Below, piece after piece: positions 18,934-26,459 of a stretch of DNA of 64,000 bases (positions within the stretch are counted from its first letter, which is position 1; every line of letters starts with the position of its first letter). The position numbers and the translations under genes were made by a program. The stretch is from Bacillus spizizenii TU-B-10 (GTDB taxonomy: Bacteria > Bacillota > Bacilli > Bacillales > Bacillaceae): assembly GCF_000227465.1 (NCBI RefSeq), contig NC_016047.1:2894857-2958856 (forward strand), written 5' to 3'. The notes below the pieces were generated by a model. It worked only from the letters and a program-made list of their open reading frames with translations. It was not told where the DNA came from and searched no databases.

Positions 18934-18966
18934 AAAAGAGCTAGAAGAATCCTCTTAGCTCTTTTA
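18934..18966 (-). terminator. Hairpin between nrdR and dnaB
   Basis: Minus-strand stem AAAAGAGCTAAGA..TCTAGCTCTTTT, starting at the nrdR stop codon. It resembles a terminator but lies inside the accepted nrdR-dnaB-dnaI operon, so it is either leaky or separates two units. Confidence 0.55.
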
Positions 18967-19422
18967 ACGCTCTTTCTTTATTAAATCTTTTAATTCATCG
19001 ATAAAGACGTTTATATCTTTAAACTGCCGATAGACTGACGCGAACCGTACATATGCGACTTCATCAATCTTAGCCAGCCGGTCCATCACCATTTCTCCGA
19101 CGAGCTCGCTTTTCACCTCAGAGCAGCCTTGATTGCGAAGTTCTTTTTCAATATCAAAGCACATGTCTTCAAGCGTTTTGAGTGAAACAGGTCTTTTTTC
19201 ACATGCTTTTATGAGGCCGCGCAGCATTTTTTCTCTGCTGAATTCCTCACGCACACCTTCTTTTTTCACGACGATGAGCGGGGTTTCCTCCACTTTCTCA
19301 AAGGTCGTAAACCGGTAGTGGCAGGATTCACACTCGCGTCTTCGGCGAATCGATTTTCCGTCATCCACAGGCCGTGAATCGAGGACTCTCGTTCCGTTAT
19401 GCTGGCATGAAGGACATTTCAA
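18964..19422 (-). CDS. nrdR: Transcriptional repressor NrdR
   Basis: 152-residue zinc-ribbon/ATP-cone repressor that senses dATP/ATP and controls ribonucleotide reductase genes. The N-terminal ribbon uses CPSCQ and CESC (residues 3-34), followed by [13 protein letters not shown]. The ATP-cone occupies ~49-139 ([20 protein letters not shown]). It is the first gene before dnaB and dnaI, coupling dNTP supply with replication initiation factors. Confidence 0.96.
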
Positions 19423-19607
19423 TAAAATCAGCTCCCAACTATTTCGTTCCCTGCAATGTATTTTCGGCAGCCTCCGCCTTTTAAAATAGATGTGAAAGCA
19501 TCTGTCGGGAGAGCCGTTGTGTAAAGCTGTGTCTACAGCATCTGGTGGTTTGTGAAAATCTCTTTCTTATTTTACAAAAAAAACGAAAAAAGAAAAAGCT
19601 GGACCAC

Positions 19608-19690
19608 CCTTGTTTCTTTATAAAAATAAAAGGAGCATAAGCTAAAAAGCGCAAAATGGCTTTCTAGCTTCAGCTCCCTTTGTGTTCGTG
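19608..19690 (-). terminator. Terminator of gapB-speD
   Basis: Minus-strand long hairpin AAAGGGAGCTGAAGCTA / TAGCTTATGCTCCTTT with a middle loop, then TTATTTTTAT. It sits directly after speD, at the end of the 272-base gap before nrdR; I saw nothing else definite in that gap. Confidence 0.8.
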
Positions 19691-19694
19691 TTTA

Positions 19695-20075
19695 CTATAG
19701 TACTTTCGCTTGCGCCTGTTTAATTTGCACAGGCCCCATTCCTCTTGGTATTTCAATGTTTTCTCTTGTATCAGCATGTAATGCCTCTGCGATGTAATCA
19801 GCAGCGACATTAGGATCTAAGTCTCCACAAGTATAAACATCAATGCTCGCATATCCGTGCTCAGGAAAACTGTGAATTGTTAAGTGTGATTCAGAAATAA
19901 TCACAACTCCGCTTACGCCTTGCGGTGCAAATTTGTGAAATGCAACCTCGCGCACCTCAGCACCTGATTTTAGAGCAGCATTTACAAACGTTTTTTCAAT
20001 AAAATCCATGTCATTCAGCTTATCAAAATCGCATCCCCATAGCTCGGAGATAACGTGACGCCCCATTGTTTCCAT
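19695..20075 (-). CDS. speD: S-adenosylmethionine decarboxylase proenzyme
   Basis: 126-residue class 1B AdoMet decarboxylase, providing aminopropyl groups for spermidine. The self-cleavage site that makes the pyruvoyl cofactor is SES-HLTIH, with Ser63 as the new N-terminus; His68 and Cys83 (YTCGD) are the usual catalytic partners. I choose ATG 20075 (METMGRH) rather than the ATG two codons earlier, because AAGGGGGG then lies at a normal distance. It lies downstream of gapB but also has its own consensus promoter and a 140-base leader that could mask this ribosome-binding site. Confidence 0.95.
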
Positions 20076-20213
20076 AGTCATGGACCCCCCTTAACAAGAA
20101 TTAAAAAGTGAAATTCCAACAACTGGGTCGGCCATTTACCACGGGGGAAAGTTAGTCCGGAGAGGTCCTAACCCTTTAAGTAATTCCGAAACAGTCTCAA
20201 GCAAGAAGTTCAC
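20076..20213 (-). promoter_or_regulatory. Long speD leader with possible ribosome-binding-site mask
   Basis: From the speD promoter to the start codon there are about 140 untranslated bases. The RNA segment GGACCUCUC (from 20160-20168) can pair, with two G-U pairs, over nine consecutive bases with GGGGGGUCC (20082-20090), which contains the speD ribosome-binding site. A CCCCC run at 20142-20146 offers a second partner. This is inference from base complementarity only. Confidence 0.45.
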
Positions 20214-20220
20214 GAAAAAT

Positions 20221-20249
20221 AGTATACTGTGTTTAAGTCTAATTTGCAA
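20221..20249 (-). promoter_or_regulatory. Sigma-A promoter of speD
   Basis: Minus strand TTGCAA (20244-20249), 17 bases, TATACT (20221-20226). It lies in the gapB-speD gap, so speD can be expressed without gapB. Confidence 0.8.
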
Positions 20250-20313
20250 GGTGCGTTTTTTCAGAAATATGCTGTTAAGGGTTTTTTCTTCAAAATGCGT
20301 CCATGACCTTATT

Positions 20314-21336
20314 TTATACAGCAGACGGATGTTTCATTCGTGCCGCTACATGGCGGATCAGATCAACGACTCTGCATGAGTAGCCCCATTCGTTGTCATA
20401 CCATGCGAGCACCTTTACTTTTCTGTCTTCCATTACCATTGTCGTAAGCCCGTCAATGATCGCTGAATGCGGATTTGTATTATAGTCAGTCGAAACGAGC
20501 GGTTCATCTGAATAATCAAGAACGCCGTACATCGAAGTTTTGGCAGCCCGTTTAAATGCCTCGTTTACCTCTTCAGCCGTTACATCAGTTTTCAGATCGA
20601 CAACGAGATCAACCAGTGAGACGTTCGGAACAGGGACGCGCAAGGCAAGGCCGTGAAGCTTTCCTTTCAGATGCGGCAGCACGAGCGAAAGCGCCTTTGC
20701 CGCTCCTGTTGTCGTCGGAATGATGGATTCACCGCATGCCCGCGCCCGGCGCAAATCTTTATGCGGATTATCAATATTTTTCTGGTCATTCGTATATGCG
20801 TGAACTGTAGTCATCAGCCCGCTCTCAATGCCAAATTCTTCATCCAGCACTTTTACAACAGGCGCAAGGCAATTTGTCGTGCATGACGCATTTGAAATAA
20901 TGACATGGCGGTCGGCGTCGAATTGGTCCTCATTTACTCCCATCACAATGGTAACGTCTTCATTTTTTCCCGGAGCAGTCAGAATGACTTTTTTGGCCCC
21001 CGCTTCTATATGACCCATCGCTTTATCTTTTGAATTAAACTTCCCTGTCGCTTCGACGACAATGTCAATATCATATTCCCGCCAAGGCAGCTGTTTTGGA
21101 TCACGGCTGTTTAATAAAAGCACTTTCTTTCCATTCACGATTAGGCAGTCTTCACCAGCCACAACCTCTTTGTCGTACCTGCCGTGATTTGTGTCATACT
21201 TTATTAAATGAGCCAGCGTTTCTGCGGAATAGCTGGCGTTAATGGCCACTACTTGAATTTGATCATCTAACATTGCTTTTCTAAAAACCATTCTCCCGAT
21301 TCTTCCAAACCCGTTGATCGCTACTTTTACCTTCAT
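20314..21336 (-). CDS. gapB: Gluconeogenic glyceraldehyde-3-phosphate dehydrogenase
   Basis: 340-residue NADP-preferring GapB, used in gluconeogenesis. Rossmann motif NGFGRIGRMVFR at the N-terminus and the catalytic cysteine in SNASCTTNC near residue 152 are intact. Start ATG 21336 has AAGGGGTG upstream; the frame extends a few codons to a GTG. Two CcpN-consensus sites lie upstream, one on the -10 box, agreeing with the known repression of gapB on glycolytic carbon. speD follows 239 bases downstream. Confidence 0.97.
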   Translation of the reverse strand: MKVKVAINGFGRIGRMVFRKAMLDDQIQVVAINASYSAETLAHLIKYDTNHGRYDKEVVAGEDCLIVNGKKVLLLNSRDPKQLPWREYDIDIVVEATGKFNSKDKAMGHIEAGAKKVILTAPGKNEDVTIVMGVNEDQFDADRHVIISNASCTTNCLAPVVKVLDEEFGIESGLMTTVHAYTNDQKNIDNPHKDLRRARACGESIIPTTTGAAKALSLVLPHLKGKLHGLALRVPVPNVSLVDLVVDLKTDVTAEEVNEAFKRAAKTSMYGVLDYSDEPLVSTDYNTNPHSAIIDGLTTMVMEDRKVKVLAWYDNEWGYSCRVVDLIRHVAARMKHPSAV

Positions 21337-21388
21337 GTTGGACACCCCTTATCGATTATGTCATTCTAATTTGTTGTCATCTGTAATT

Positions 21389-21399
21389 AGTATAACACA
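21389..21399 (-). promoter_or_regulatory. CcpN operator overlapping the gapB -10 box
   Basis: TGTGTTATACT on the minus strand fits the CcpN consensus TRTGHYATAYW at every position and includes the -10 element TATACT. Confidence 0.7.
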
Positions 21400-21454
21400 T
21401 TAAAATGGATTCGCCAGTACATATTGTTAAAAATCAACGATTACAACGCTAATT

Positions 21455-21465
21455 TATGATACATT
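21455..21465 (+). promoter_or_regulatory. Second CcpN-like site upstream of gapB
   Basis: TATGATACATT on the plus strand matches TRTGHYATAYW at 10 of 11 positions, about 66 bases upstream of the first site. A two-site layout is known for CcpN targets. Confidence 0.5.
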
Positions 21466-21497
21466 ATATGTTTTCTTGCACACAAATTAGGCGTAAG

Positions 21498-21540
21498 AAC
21501 CAAAAAGCAGCCAGCGTTCCGCACTGACTGCTCTCATTTT
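21498..21540 (-). terminator. Terminator of ytcD
   Basis: Minus-strand hairpin AGCAGTCAGTGCGG..CGCTGGCTGCT followed by TTTTTGG, after the ytcD stop. Confidence 0.82.
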
Positions 21541-21921
21541 TTATGACTCCTGTTTTAACTTATCATTGAGCACACTTTCTTCTAACACAGAAAATGTATC
21601 CCCGTACACTCTGTTAATATGACTCGCTCCCCAAGCACACAGCATGTCTAAAATCCCTTCTAAGCTGCGGCCGTATTCGCTAAGCTCGTATTCCACTTTG
21701 GGAGGAACCTGATTGTACACGATCCGGTTAATGACACCGTCCGCTTCCAGCTCGCGCAGCTGCTGGGTCAGCATTTTTTGCGTGATGTTAGGCATCAGGC
21801 GCTTTAATTCACTCGTGCGTTTTTTTCCGTGCGTCAGATGGCATAAAATGACGCATTTCCATTTCCCGCCGATCACTTCAAGAGTCGCTTCAACTGAAAT
21901 GTTATATTTTTTCTGCTCCAT
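21541..21921 (-). CDS. ytcD: HxlR-family transcriptional regulator YtcD
   Basis: 126-residue winged-helix regulator of the HxlR group, related to YodB and CatR, which sense quinones and aldehydes through cysteines. The family core GGKWKCVILCHL near residue 20 and the wing LTQQLRELEADGVI near 60 are clear; Cys23 and Cys27 are candidates for sensing. Start ATG 21921 follows AAGGAGAG. It is divergent from ytbD-ytbE, and tandem palindromes lie in the shared gap, so it probably controls that pair and itself. The inducer is unknown. Confidence 0.9.
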   Translation of the reverse strand: MEQKKYNISVEATLEVIGGKWKCVILCHLTHGKKRTSELKRLMPNITQKMLTQQLRELEADGVINRIVYNQVPPKVEYELSEYGRSLEGILDMLCAWGASHINRVYGDTFSVLEESVLNDKLKQES

Positions 21922-21942
21922 GCGGTTCACTCTCCTTACAGG

Positions 21943-21982
21943 CACTAAAAAGTGACTATAGCACTTAAAAGTACGTACTTTT
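21943..21982. promoter_or_regulatory. Tandem palindromes, candidate YtcD operators
   Basis: Three overlapping or adjacent dyads occur in 40 bases: CACTAAAAAGTG (21943-21954), GCACTTAAAAGTAC (21961-21974) and the perfect 16-base AAAAGTACGTACTTTT (21967-21982). The first two are 19 bases apart centre to centre, about two helical turns. They lie just upstream of ytcD and within the divergent promoter region. Confidence 0.6.
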
Positions 21983-22101
21983 CTTTTTTGACGATATCTT
22001 TCATAATCACATTTGCCGGCTGATTTGAATCTGCTCTTTTTTATTTATATAGCTTACTCGGCAGAATTTCAATCATACAACACATCATACAAAGGAGGAA
22101 C

Positions 22102-23295
22102 ATGATGACTTCAGCCAATAAAAGCAGCATTCCTGCACTACTGGCTTTGGCCGTAAGTGCATTCGCCATAGGAACAACCGAATTTATCAGCGTCGGCCTT
22201 TTGCCGCTCATTTCTGATGACCTGCACATCCCTGTCACAACAGCGGGATTGACCGTTTCCCTTTATGCGCTTGGCGTTACATTCGGTGCACCTATATTAA
22301 CTTCATTGACCTCAAGCATGTCACGTAAGACGCTATTGCTTTGGATCATGTTGATTTTTATTGCCGGGAATACGATGGCCGCTACCGCTTCAAGCATCGG
22401 GATTTTATTAGCAGCACGTGTGATATCAGCTTTTTCGCACGGTGTGTTTATGTCGATCGGTTCGACAATCGCAGCGGATATCGTCCCTGAGGATAAAAGG
22501 GCTAGCGCGATTTCGATAATGTTTACAGGGCTCACTGTGGCAACTGTAACCGGAGTTCCTTTCGGCACGTTTATCGGCCAGCAGCTCGGCTGGCGTTTTG
22601 CCTTTATGGTCATTATCGCCGTCGGAATCATTGCTTTCATTACAAATGGCATTCTTGTCCCGTCCAAATTACGAAAAGGGACGAAAACAACGATGCGGGA
22701 TCAATTGAAGCTTGTGACAAACGGCCGGTTATTGCTTCTATTTGTCATTACAGCTCTTGGATACGGAGGAACATTCGTTGTATTCACGTACCTGTCTCCC
22801 CTGCTTCAGGAAGTAACAGGCTTCAATGCCGGAACTGTAGCAGTGATCCTGCTTGTATACGGAATTGCCATTGCAATCGGCAATATGATTGGCGGAAAGC
22901 TGTCAAACCGAAATCCGATTGCCGCTTTATTCTATATGTTTATCGTACAGGCACTCGTTCTATTCACGCTGACATTTACGGCTCCATATCAAACAGCAGG
23001 CCTTATCACCATTCTCTGTATGGGATTGCTGGCCTTTATGAATGTGCCCGGCCTTCAGGTGTATGTCGTCATGCTGGCTGAGCGTTTTGTCCCGAGTGCA
23101 GTTGATGTCGCATCCGCGATGAATATCGCTGCCTTTAATGCAGGGATTGCGCTTGGCTCATATCTTGGGGGTGTGATCACCGATTCAATCGGACTGATTC
23201 ATACCGCTTGGATAGGCGGATTAATGGTAGTCGGTGCAGTTATCTTAACAGGCTGGAGCCGCTTGATGGAAAAACGGGATCAACAGGAAGCCTGA
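22102..23295 (+). CDS. ytbD: MFS efflux transporter YtbD
   Basis: 397-residue drug:proton antiporter-type MFS protein with about twelve membrane segments. The opening FAIGTTEFISVGLLPLISDDL and the motif near SSMSRKTLLLW are those of the AraJ/PbuE-like sugar or multidrug efflux subfamily. AAAGGAGG precedes two in-frame ATGs (22102 and 22105); either may be used. It is co-transcribed with ytbE (23-base gap) and divergent from ytcD. An HxlR regulator, an efflux pump and an aldo-keto reductase together suggest a response to reactive small molecules. Confidence 0.9.
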   Translation: MMTSANKSSIPALLALAVSAFAIGTTEFISVGLLPLISDDLHIPVTTAGLTVSLYALGVTFGAPILTSLTSSMSRKTLLLWIMLIFIAGNTMAATASSIGILLAARVISAFSHGVFMSIGSTIAADIVPEDKRASAISIMFTGLTVATVTGVPFGTFIGQQLGWRFAFMVIIAVGIIAFITNGILVPSKLRKGTKTTMRDQLKLVTNGRLLLLFVITALGYGGTFVVFTYLSPLLQEVTGFNAGTVAVILLVYGIAIAIGNMIGGKLSNRNPIAALFYMFIVQALVLFTLTFTAPYQTAGLITILCMGLLAFMNVPGLQVYVVMLAERFVPSAVDVASAMNIAAFNAGIALGSYLGGVITDSIGLIHTAWIGGLMVVGAVILTGWSRLMEKRDQQEA

Positions 23296-23318
23296 CAATT
23301 TTAAAGGAGGAAATCAAT

Positions 23319-24161
23319 ATGACAACACATTTACAAGCAGCAGCAACACTTCATAACAGGGTAAAAATGCCATGGTTCGGCCTAGGCGTATTCCAAGTGG
23401 AAGAAGGATCTGAACTGGTAAACGCAGTTAGAGCCGCCATTGTTCACGGATACCGCAGTATTGATACTGCCGCTATCTACGGAAATGAAGCTGGAGTCGG
23501 AGAAGGGCTTCGGCAAGGCATTGAAGAAGCAGGCATCTCAAGAGAGGATCTGTTTATTACATCAAAAGTGTGGAATGCAGATTTAGGCTACGAGGAAACA
23601 CTTGCCGCATTTGAAGCAAGCGTGTCAAAACTCGGTTTGGATGATTTAGATCTATATCTTATCCACTGGCCTGTAGAAGGAAAATATAAAGAAGCCTGGA
23701 GAGCGCTTGAAACTCTGTATAAAGAAGGCCGTGTCAAAGCGATCGGCGTGAGCAACTTCCAAATCCATCATCTTGAAGACCTGATGACGGCTGCTGAAAT
23801 AAAGCCTATGATCAACCAAGTGGAATTTCACCCGCGTCTTACACAAAAAGAGCTGATGGCATACTGCAAAAAACAAGGCATCCAGATGGAAGCTTGGTCA
23901 CCTTTAATGCAGGGACAGCTGCTGGATCACCCTGTACTGGCAGACATCGCTCAAACATATAACAAATCAGCAGCACAAATTATTTTGCGCTGGGATCTGC
24001 AGCATGGCATCATTACGATTCCTAAATCAACGAAGGAACACCGCATTAAAGAAAATGCCAATGTGTTTGACTTTGAGTTAGCACAGGATGACATGAACCG
24101 AATCGATGCGCTGAATGAAAACCTGCGCGTCGGTCCTGATCCGGACAACTTTGATTTTTAA
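23319..24161 (+). CDS. ytbE: Aldo-keto reductase YtbE
   Basis: 280-residue (beta/alpha)8 NADPH-dependent reductase of the AKR5 group. The catalytic tetrad is intact: Asp in IDTAAIYG, Tyr in the same segment, Lys in ITSKVW near residue 79 and His in LIHWP near 112. The cofactor loop IPKSTKEHRIKEN lies near 232-245. Start ATG 23319 follows AAAGGAGG; the frame is open much further upstream inside ytbD, but there is no start signal there. Likely detoxifies carbonyls such as methylglyoxal. Confidence 0.93.
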   Translation: MTTHLQAAATLHNRVKMPWFGLGVFQVEEGSELVNAVRAAIVHGYRSIDTAAIYGNEAGVGEGLRQGIEEAGISREDLFITSKVWNADLGYEETLAAFEASVSKLGLDDLDLYLIHWPVEGKYKEAWRALETLYKEGRVKAIGVSNFQIHHLEDLMTAAEIKPMINQVEFHPRLTQKELMAYCKKQGIQMEAWSPLMQGQLLDHPVLADIAQTYNKSAAQIILRWDLQHGIITIPKSTKEHRIKENANVFDFELAQDDMNRIDALNENLRVGPDPDNFDF

Positions 24162-24162
24162 T

Positions 24163-24198
24163 GACAAAAACACCGTTCTAACGAACGGTGTTTTTGTA
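24163..24198. terminator. Bidirectional terminator of ytbDE and coaE
   Basis: Hairpin AAAACACCGTTC..GAACGGTGTTTTT between the convergent genes, with A and T runs on both strands. Confidence 0.88.
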
Positions 24199-24792
24199 TT
24201 CTGCCCAGCTAGTGATGATTTCATCAAGCTGCTGTTTGGTCTCTGCAAGCGTGCCGCTGTTATCAATGACTTGATCTGCTCTTGCTGTTTTTTCCTCTAA
24301 GGGCATTTGAGCACGGATACGGCTGACCGCCTCTTCTTCCGTCAGCTGATTGCGCTTCATCAGACGTTCCAGCTGAAGCTCTTTGGTCACACTGACCACA
24401 ATAATTTTATCAACTAAAGATTCCAATTTGCTTTCAAACAATAGCGGGATATCTAATACAACAAATGCCTCGCGATTTGCTATGGCTTCATCACGGCGAT
24501 TGAGCATTTCCTGCCTGACTGCGGGATGAACAATTGCATTTAAAGCAAGACGCTTTTGTTCATTTGTAAATACCAGTGCCCCAAGCTTTTTTCGATCTAT
24601 ATCACCGTTTGGGAGCAGGATGTCTTCACCGAATTCGTCAATGATTTGCCGGTAGGCCGGCATCCCTTTTTCTACCGCTTGTTTGGCAATGATATCTGCA
24701 TCTATAACTGTTATTCCTTTTTCAATCAGCATATTGGCTACCGTACTTTTGCCGCTAGCTATTCCTCCCGTTAAACCAATGACTAAGGTCAA
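24178..24792 (-). CDS. coaE: Dephospho-CoA kinase
   Basis: Last step of coenzyme A synthesis. P-loop [13 protein letters not shown] at the N-terminus, the DADIIAKQ motif near residue 32 and the lid with RMKRNQ-type arginines are present. I use the TTG at 24790-24792, eight bases after GGAG; the in-frame GTG three codons earlier overlaps that site. The predicted 204 residues end in WAEYKNTVR, slightly longer than the 168 protein as I recall it, and the stop lies inside the terminator hairpin shared with ytbE. Confidence 0.93.
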   Translation of the reverse strand: MTLVIGLTGGIASGKSTVANMLIEKGITVIDADIIAKQAVEKGMPAYRQIIDEFGEDILLPNGDIDRKKLGALVFTNEQKRLALNAIVHPAVRQEMLNRRDEAIANREAFVVLDIPLLFESKLESLVDKIIVVSVTKELQLERLMKRNQLTEEEAVSRIRAQMPLEEKTARADQVIDNSGTLAETKQQLDEIITSWAEYKNTVR

Positions 24793-24807
24793 GAGATCCA
24801 CTCCTTT

Positions 24808-25440
24808 TTACAATTTCCAGAGCCCAATCGTGATCAGCAGAAGCCCCGGCAAAAACGCCATCTTATCAATCCATTTCCATTTAGAAAGAAAATGGCCGGC
24901 ATTGATTCCGATTGATACAAACAGCGAGCTCATGATTGCCACGGCGATGCTCATCACAATCGGTGAAAAACCGAGAATGGCTGCGCCAATACCTGCTCCG
25001 AAGGCATCAATCGATAAGGCAAATCCCAACAAGACCGCCTCAATTCCATTGATCACACCCGATTTGTCGATATCCGCACTCATAGGTTTTCTCAAAATAT
25101 GAATCACAATCCCTAATGACCGAACCTCTAAATTAAGCAGCGTTTTTTCATGCAATAAGTATTCTTTGTCTTTTGCCGGTTTGAAAAATTGATACAGAAC
25201 CCACGCACCGATTCCGACCAATACCAAACCGCCAAGCTTCTCCGTTACATATACAGGAAAAAACTTTGTAAGAAAGCTTCCGATCAGCATGGATATAAAC
25301 ATGACAGCACCGGAACAGCAGGCGATAATTAAAATCGCTTTAAACGGTATTTTCATTTTTCTCAATCCGTACGTAAATCCGACTGAAAAACTGTCCAAGC
25401 TGACAGCCAACGCCAGCAGCAGTATAGAAACCATTTGCAT
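24808..25440 (-). CDS. ytaF: MntP-like sporulation membrane protein YtaF
   Basis: 210-residue protein with about six membrane segments in two homologous halves (LALAVSLDSFSVGFTYGLR and LLGFALSIDAFGAGIGAAI), each with an Asp and Ser-rich turn. This is the layout of the MntP manganese-efflux superfamily. The YtaF group is annotated as a sporulation membrane protein and the transported ion is not known. It is 15 bases upstream of coaE. The 166 bases between it and mutM show no clear feature. Confidence 0.85.
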   Translation of the reverse strand: MQMVSILLLALAVSLDSFSVGFTYGLRKMKIPFKAILIIACCSGAVMFISMLIGSFLTKFFPVYVTEKLGGLVLVGIGAWVLYQFFKPAKDKEYLLHEKTLLNLEVRSLGIVIHILRKPMSADIDKSGVINGIEAVLLGFALSIDAFGAGIGAAILGFSPIVMSIAVAIMSSLFVSIGINAGHFLSKWKWIDKMAFLPGLLLITIGLWKL

Positions 25441-25606
25441 ATCCGTTTCTTCCTTTCTGTTGGTGCTCTTGTATCAGATGTAAAATGCCCGGGATTCATC
25501 ACAATCATATATATGGTAAAGTGAAAAATCCGTGTTTCGAAAATGGCATCCTCTATTACAGAGTTACTGATATATGCACCGACAGCTTGGACGATGAAGC
25601 ATTATG

Positions 25607-26437
25607 CTACTTTTTTTTCTGGCACTTCGCGCAAAAATGCGTGCCCCTGCCTCCGACGACAATTTTTGAAATCATCGTTCCGCAATTTTTGCACGGCTCG
25701 TCTTTTTTTCCATACACAAAATGCTGCAGCTGGAACATTCCAATTTCCCCTTGGGAGTTGATATACGAGCGGACTGTGCTGCCGCCCGCGTCAATCGCCT
25801 CCTGCAGGGTGTTTTTGATTTCAGCATGAAGTGTTTTGATTGTTTTATCTGATAATTGATTTGCTTTCGTCTCAGGATGGACACCTGCTCTGAAAAGAGC
25901 CTCGTCCACATAAATGTTCCCGAGTCCCACAACTGTTTTCTGATCCAGTAGGGCGGTTTTGACAGCACGGTTTGTTTTGGCAAGCCGTTCTTTTAAATAT
26001 GCACTCGTAAATTCTTCTGCATCCGGTTCCGGCCCTAATTGAGAAAGAGGGAGCTCGCCCGCTTCCTCTCCCGGTTTAAATAAGTGCATGGTCCCAAACT
26101 TCCGCACATCCCTGTAACGAAGCTGTGTTTCGTCTGTCATCGTGAATATGACATGCACGTGTTTATCGTCTGGCTCCTCCGCTTGATGAAGCCCGTATTT
26201 CCCTTCCATTCGAAGGTGGGAAACCATGACATAATGATCTAAATGAAACAGCAAAAACTTTCCCCGTCTTCCGATAGACTGTATCGTTTCTCCTGCTAGA
26301 TTTCGCGCAAATTCCTCCGGTTCGGCAGGCCGTTTGATGATATTCGGCCATCTGATCTCTACCGATTTGATTGTTTTTCCCTTTACAAGCCCGGTCAGAG
26401 TGCGCCGGACCGTTTCAACCTCTGGTAATTCCGGCAC
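25607..26437 (-). CDS. mutM: Formamidopyrimidine-DNA glycosylase
   Basis: 276-residue Fpg/MutM, which removes 8-oxoguanine and cuts the resulting abasic site. The catalytic N-terminal proline requires the protein to begin M-PELPEVET, so the GTG at 26435-26437 is the start although two ATGs lie three and two codons earlier. Glu3, Lys58-region LLFHLDHY, the H2TH segment VGLGNIYVDEALFRAG near 170 and the zinc finger (CKNCGT...FCAKC, residues 247-271) are complete. It follows polA by 22 bases, a repair pairing conserved in Bacillus. Confidence 0.96.
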   Translation of the reverse strand: MPELPEVETVRRTLTGLVKGKTIKSVEIRWPNIIKRPAEPEEFARNLAGETIQSIGRRGKFLLFHLDHYVMVSHLRMEGKYGLHQAEEPDDKHVHVIFTMTDETQLRYRDVRKFGTMHLFKPGEEAGELPLSQLGPEPDAEEFTSAYLKERLAKTNRAVKTALLDQKTVVGLGNIYVDEALFRAGVHPETKANQLSDKTIKTLHAEIKNTLQEAIDAGGSTVRSYINSQGEIGMFQLQHFVYGKKDEPCKNCGTMISKIVVGGRGTHFCAKCQKKK

Positions 26438-26459
26438 ATCCATCACTTCCTATCTCTGT

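Noticed and set aside
20076-20213. Guanidine (ykkC)-type riboswitch in the speD leader
   Set aside because: The sequence lacks the conserved ykkC segments; only the complementarity with the ribosome-binding site remains as a reason for interest.
24793-24801. coaE start at GTG 24801
   Set aside because: This codon lies inside the ribosome-binding site AAGGAGTG; the TTG at 24792 has normal spacing.
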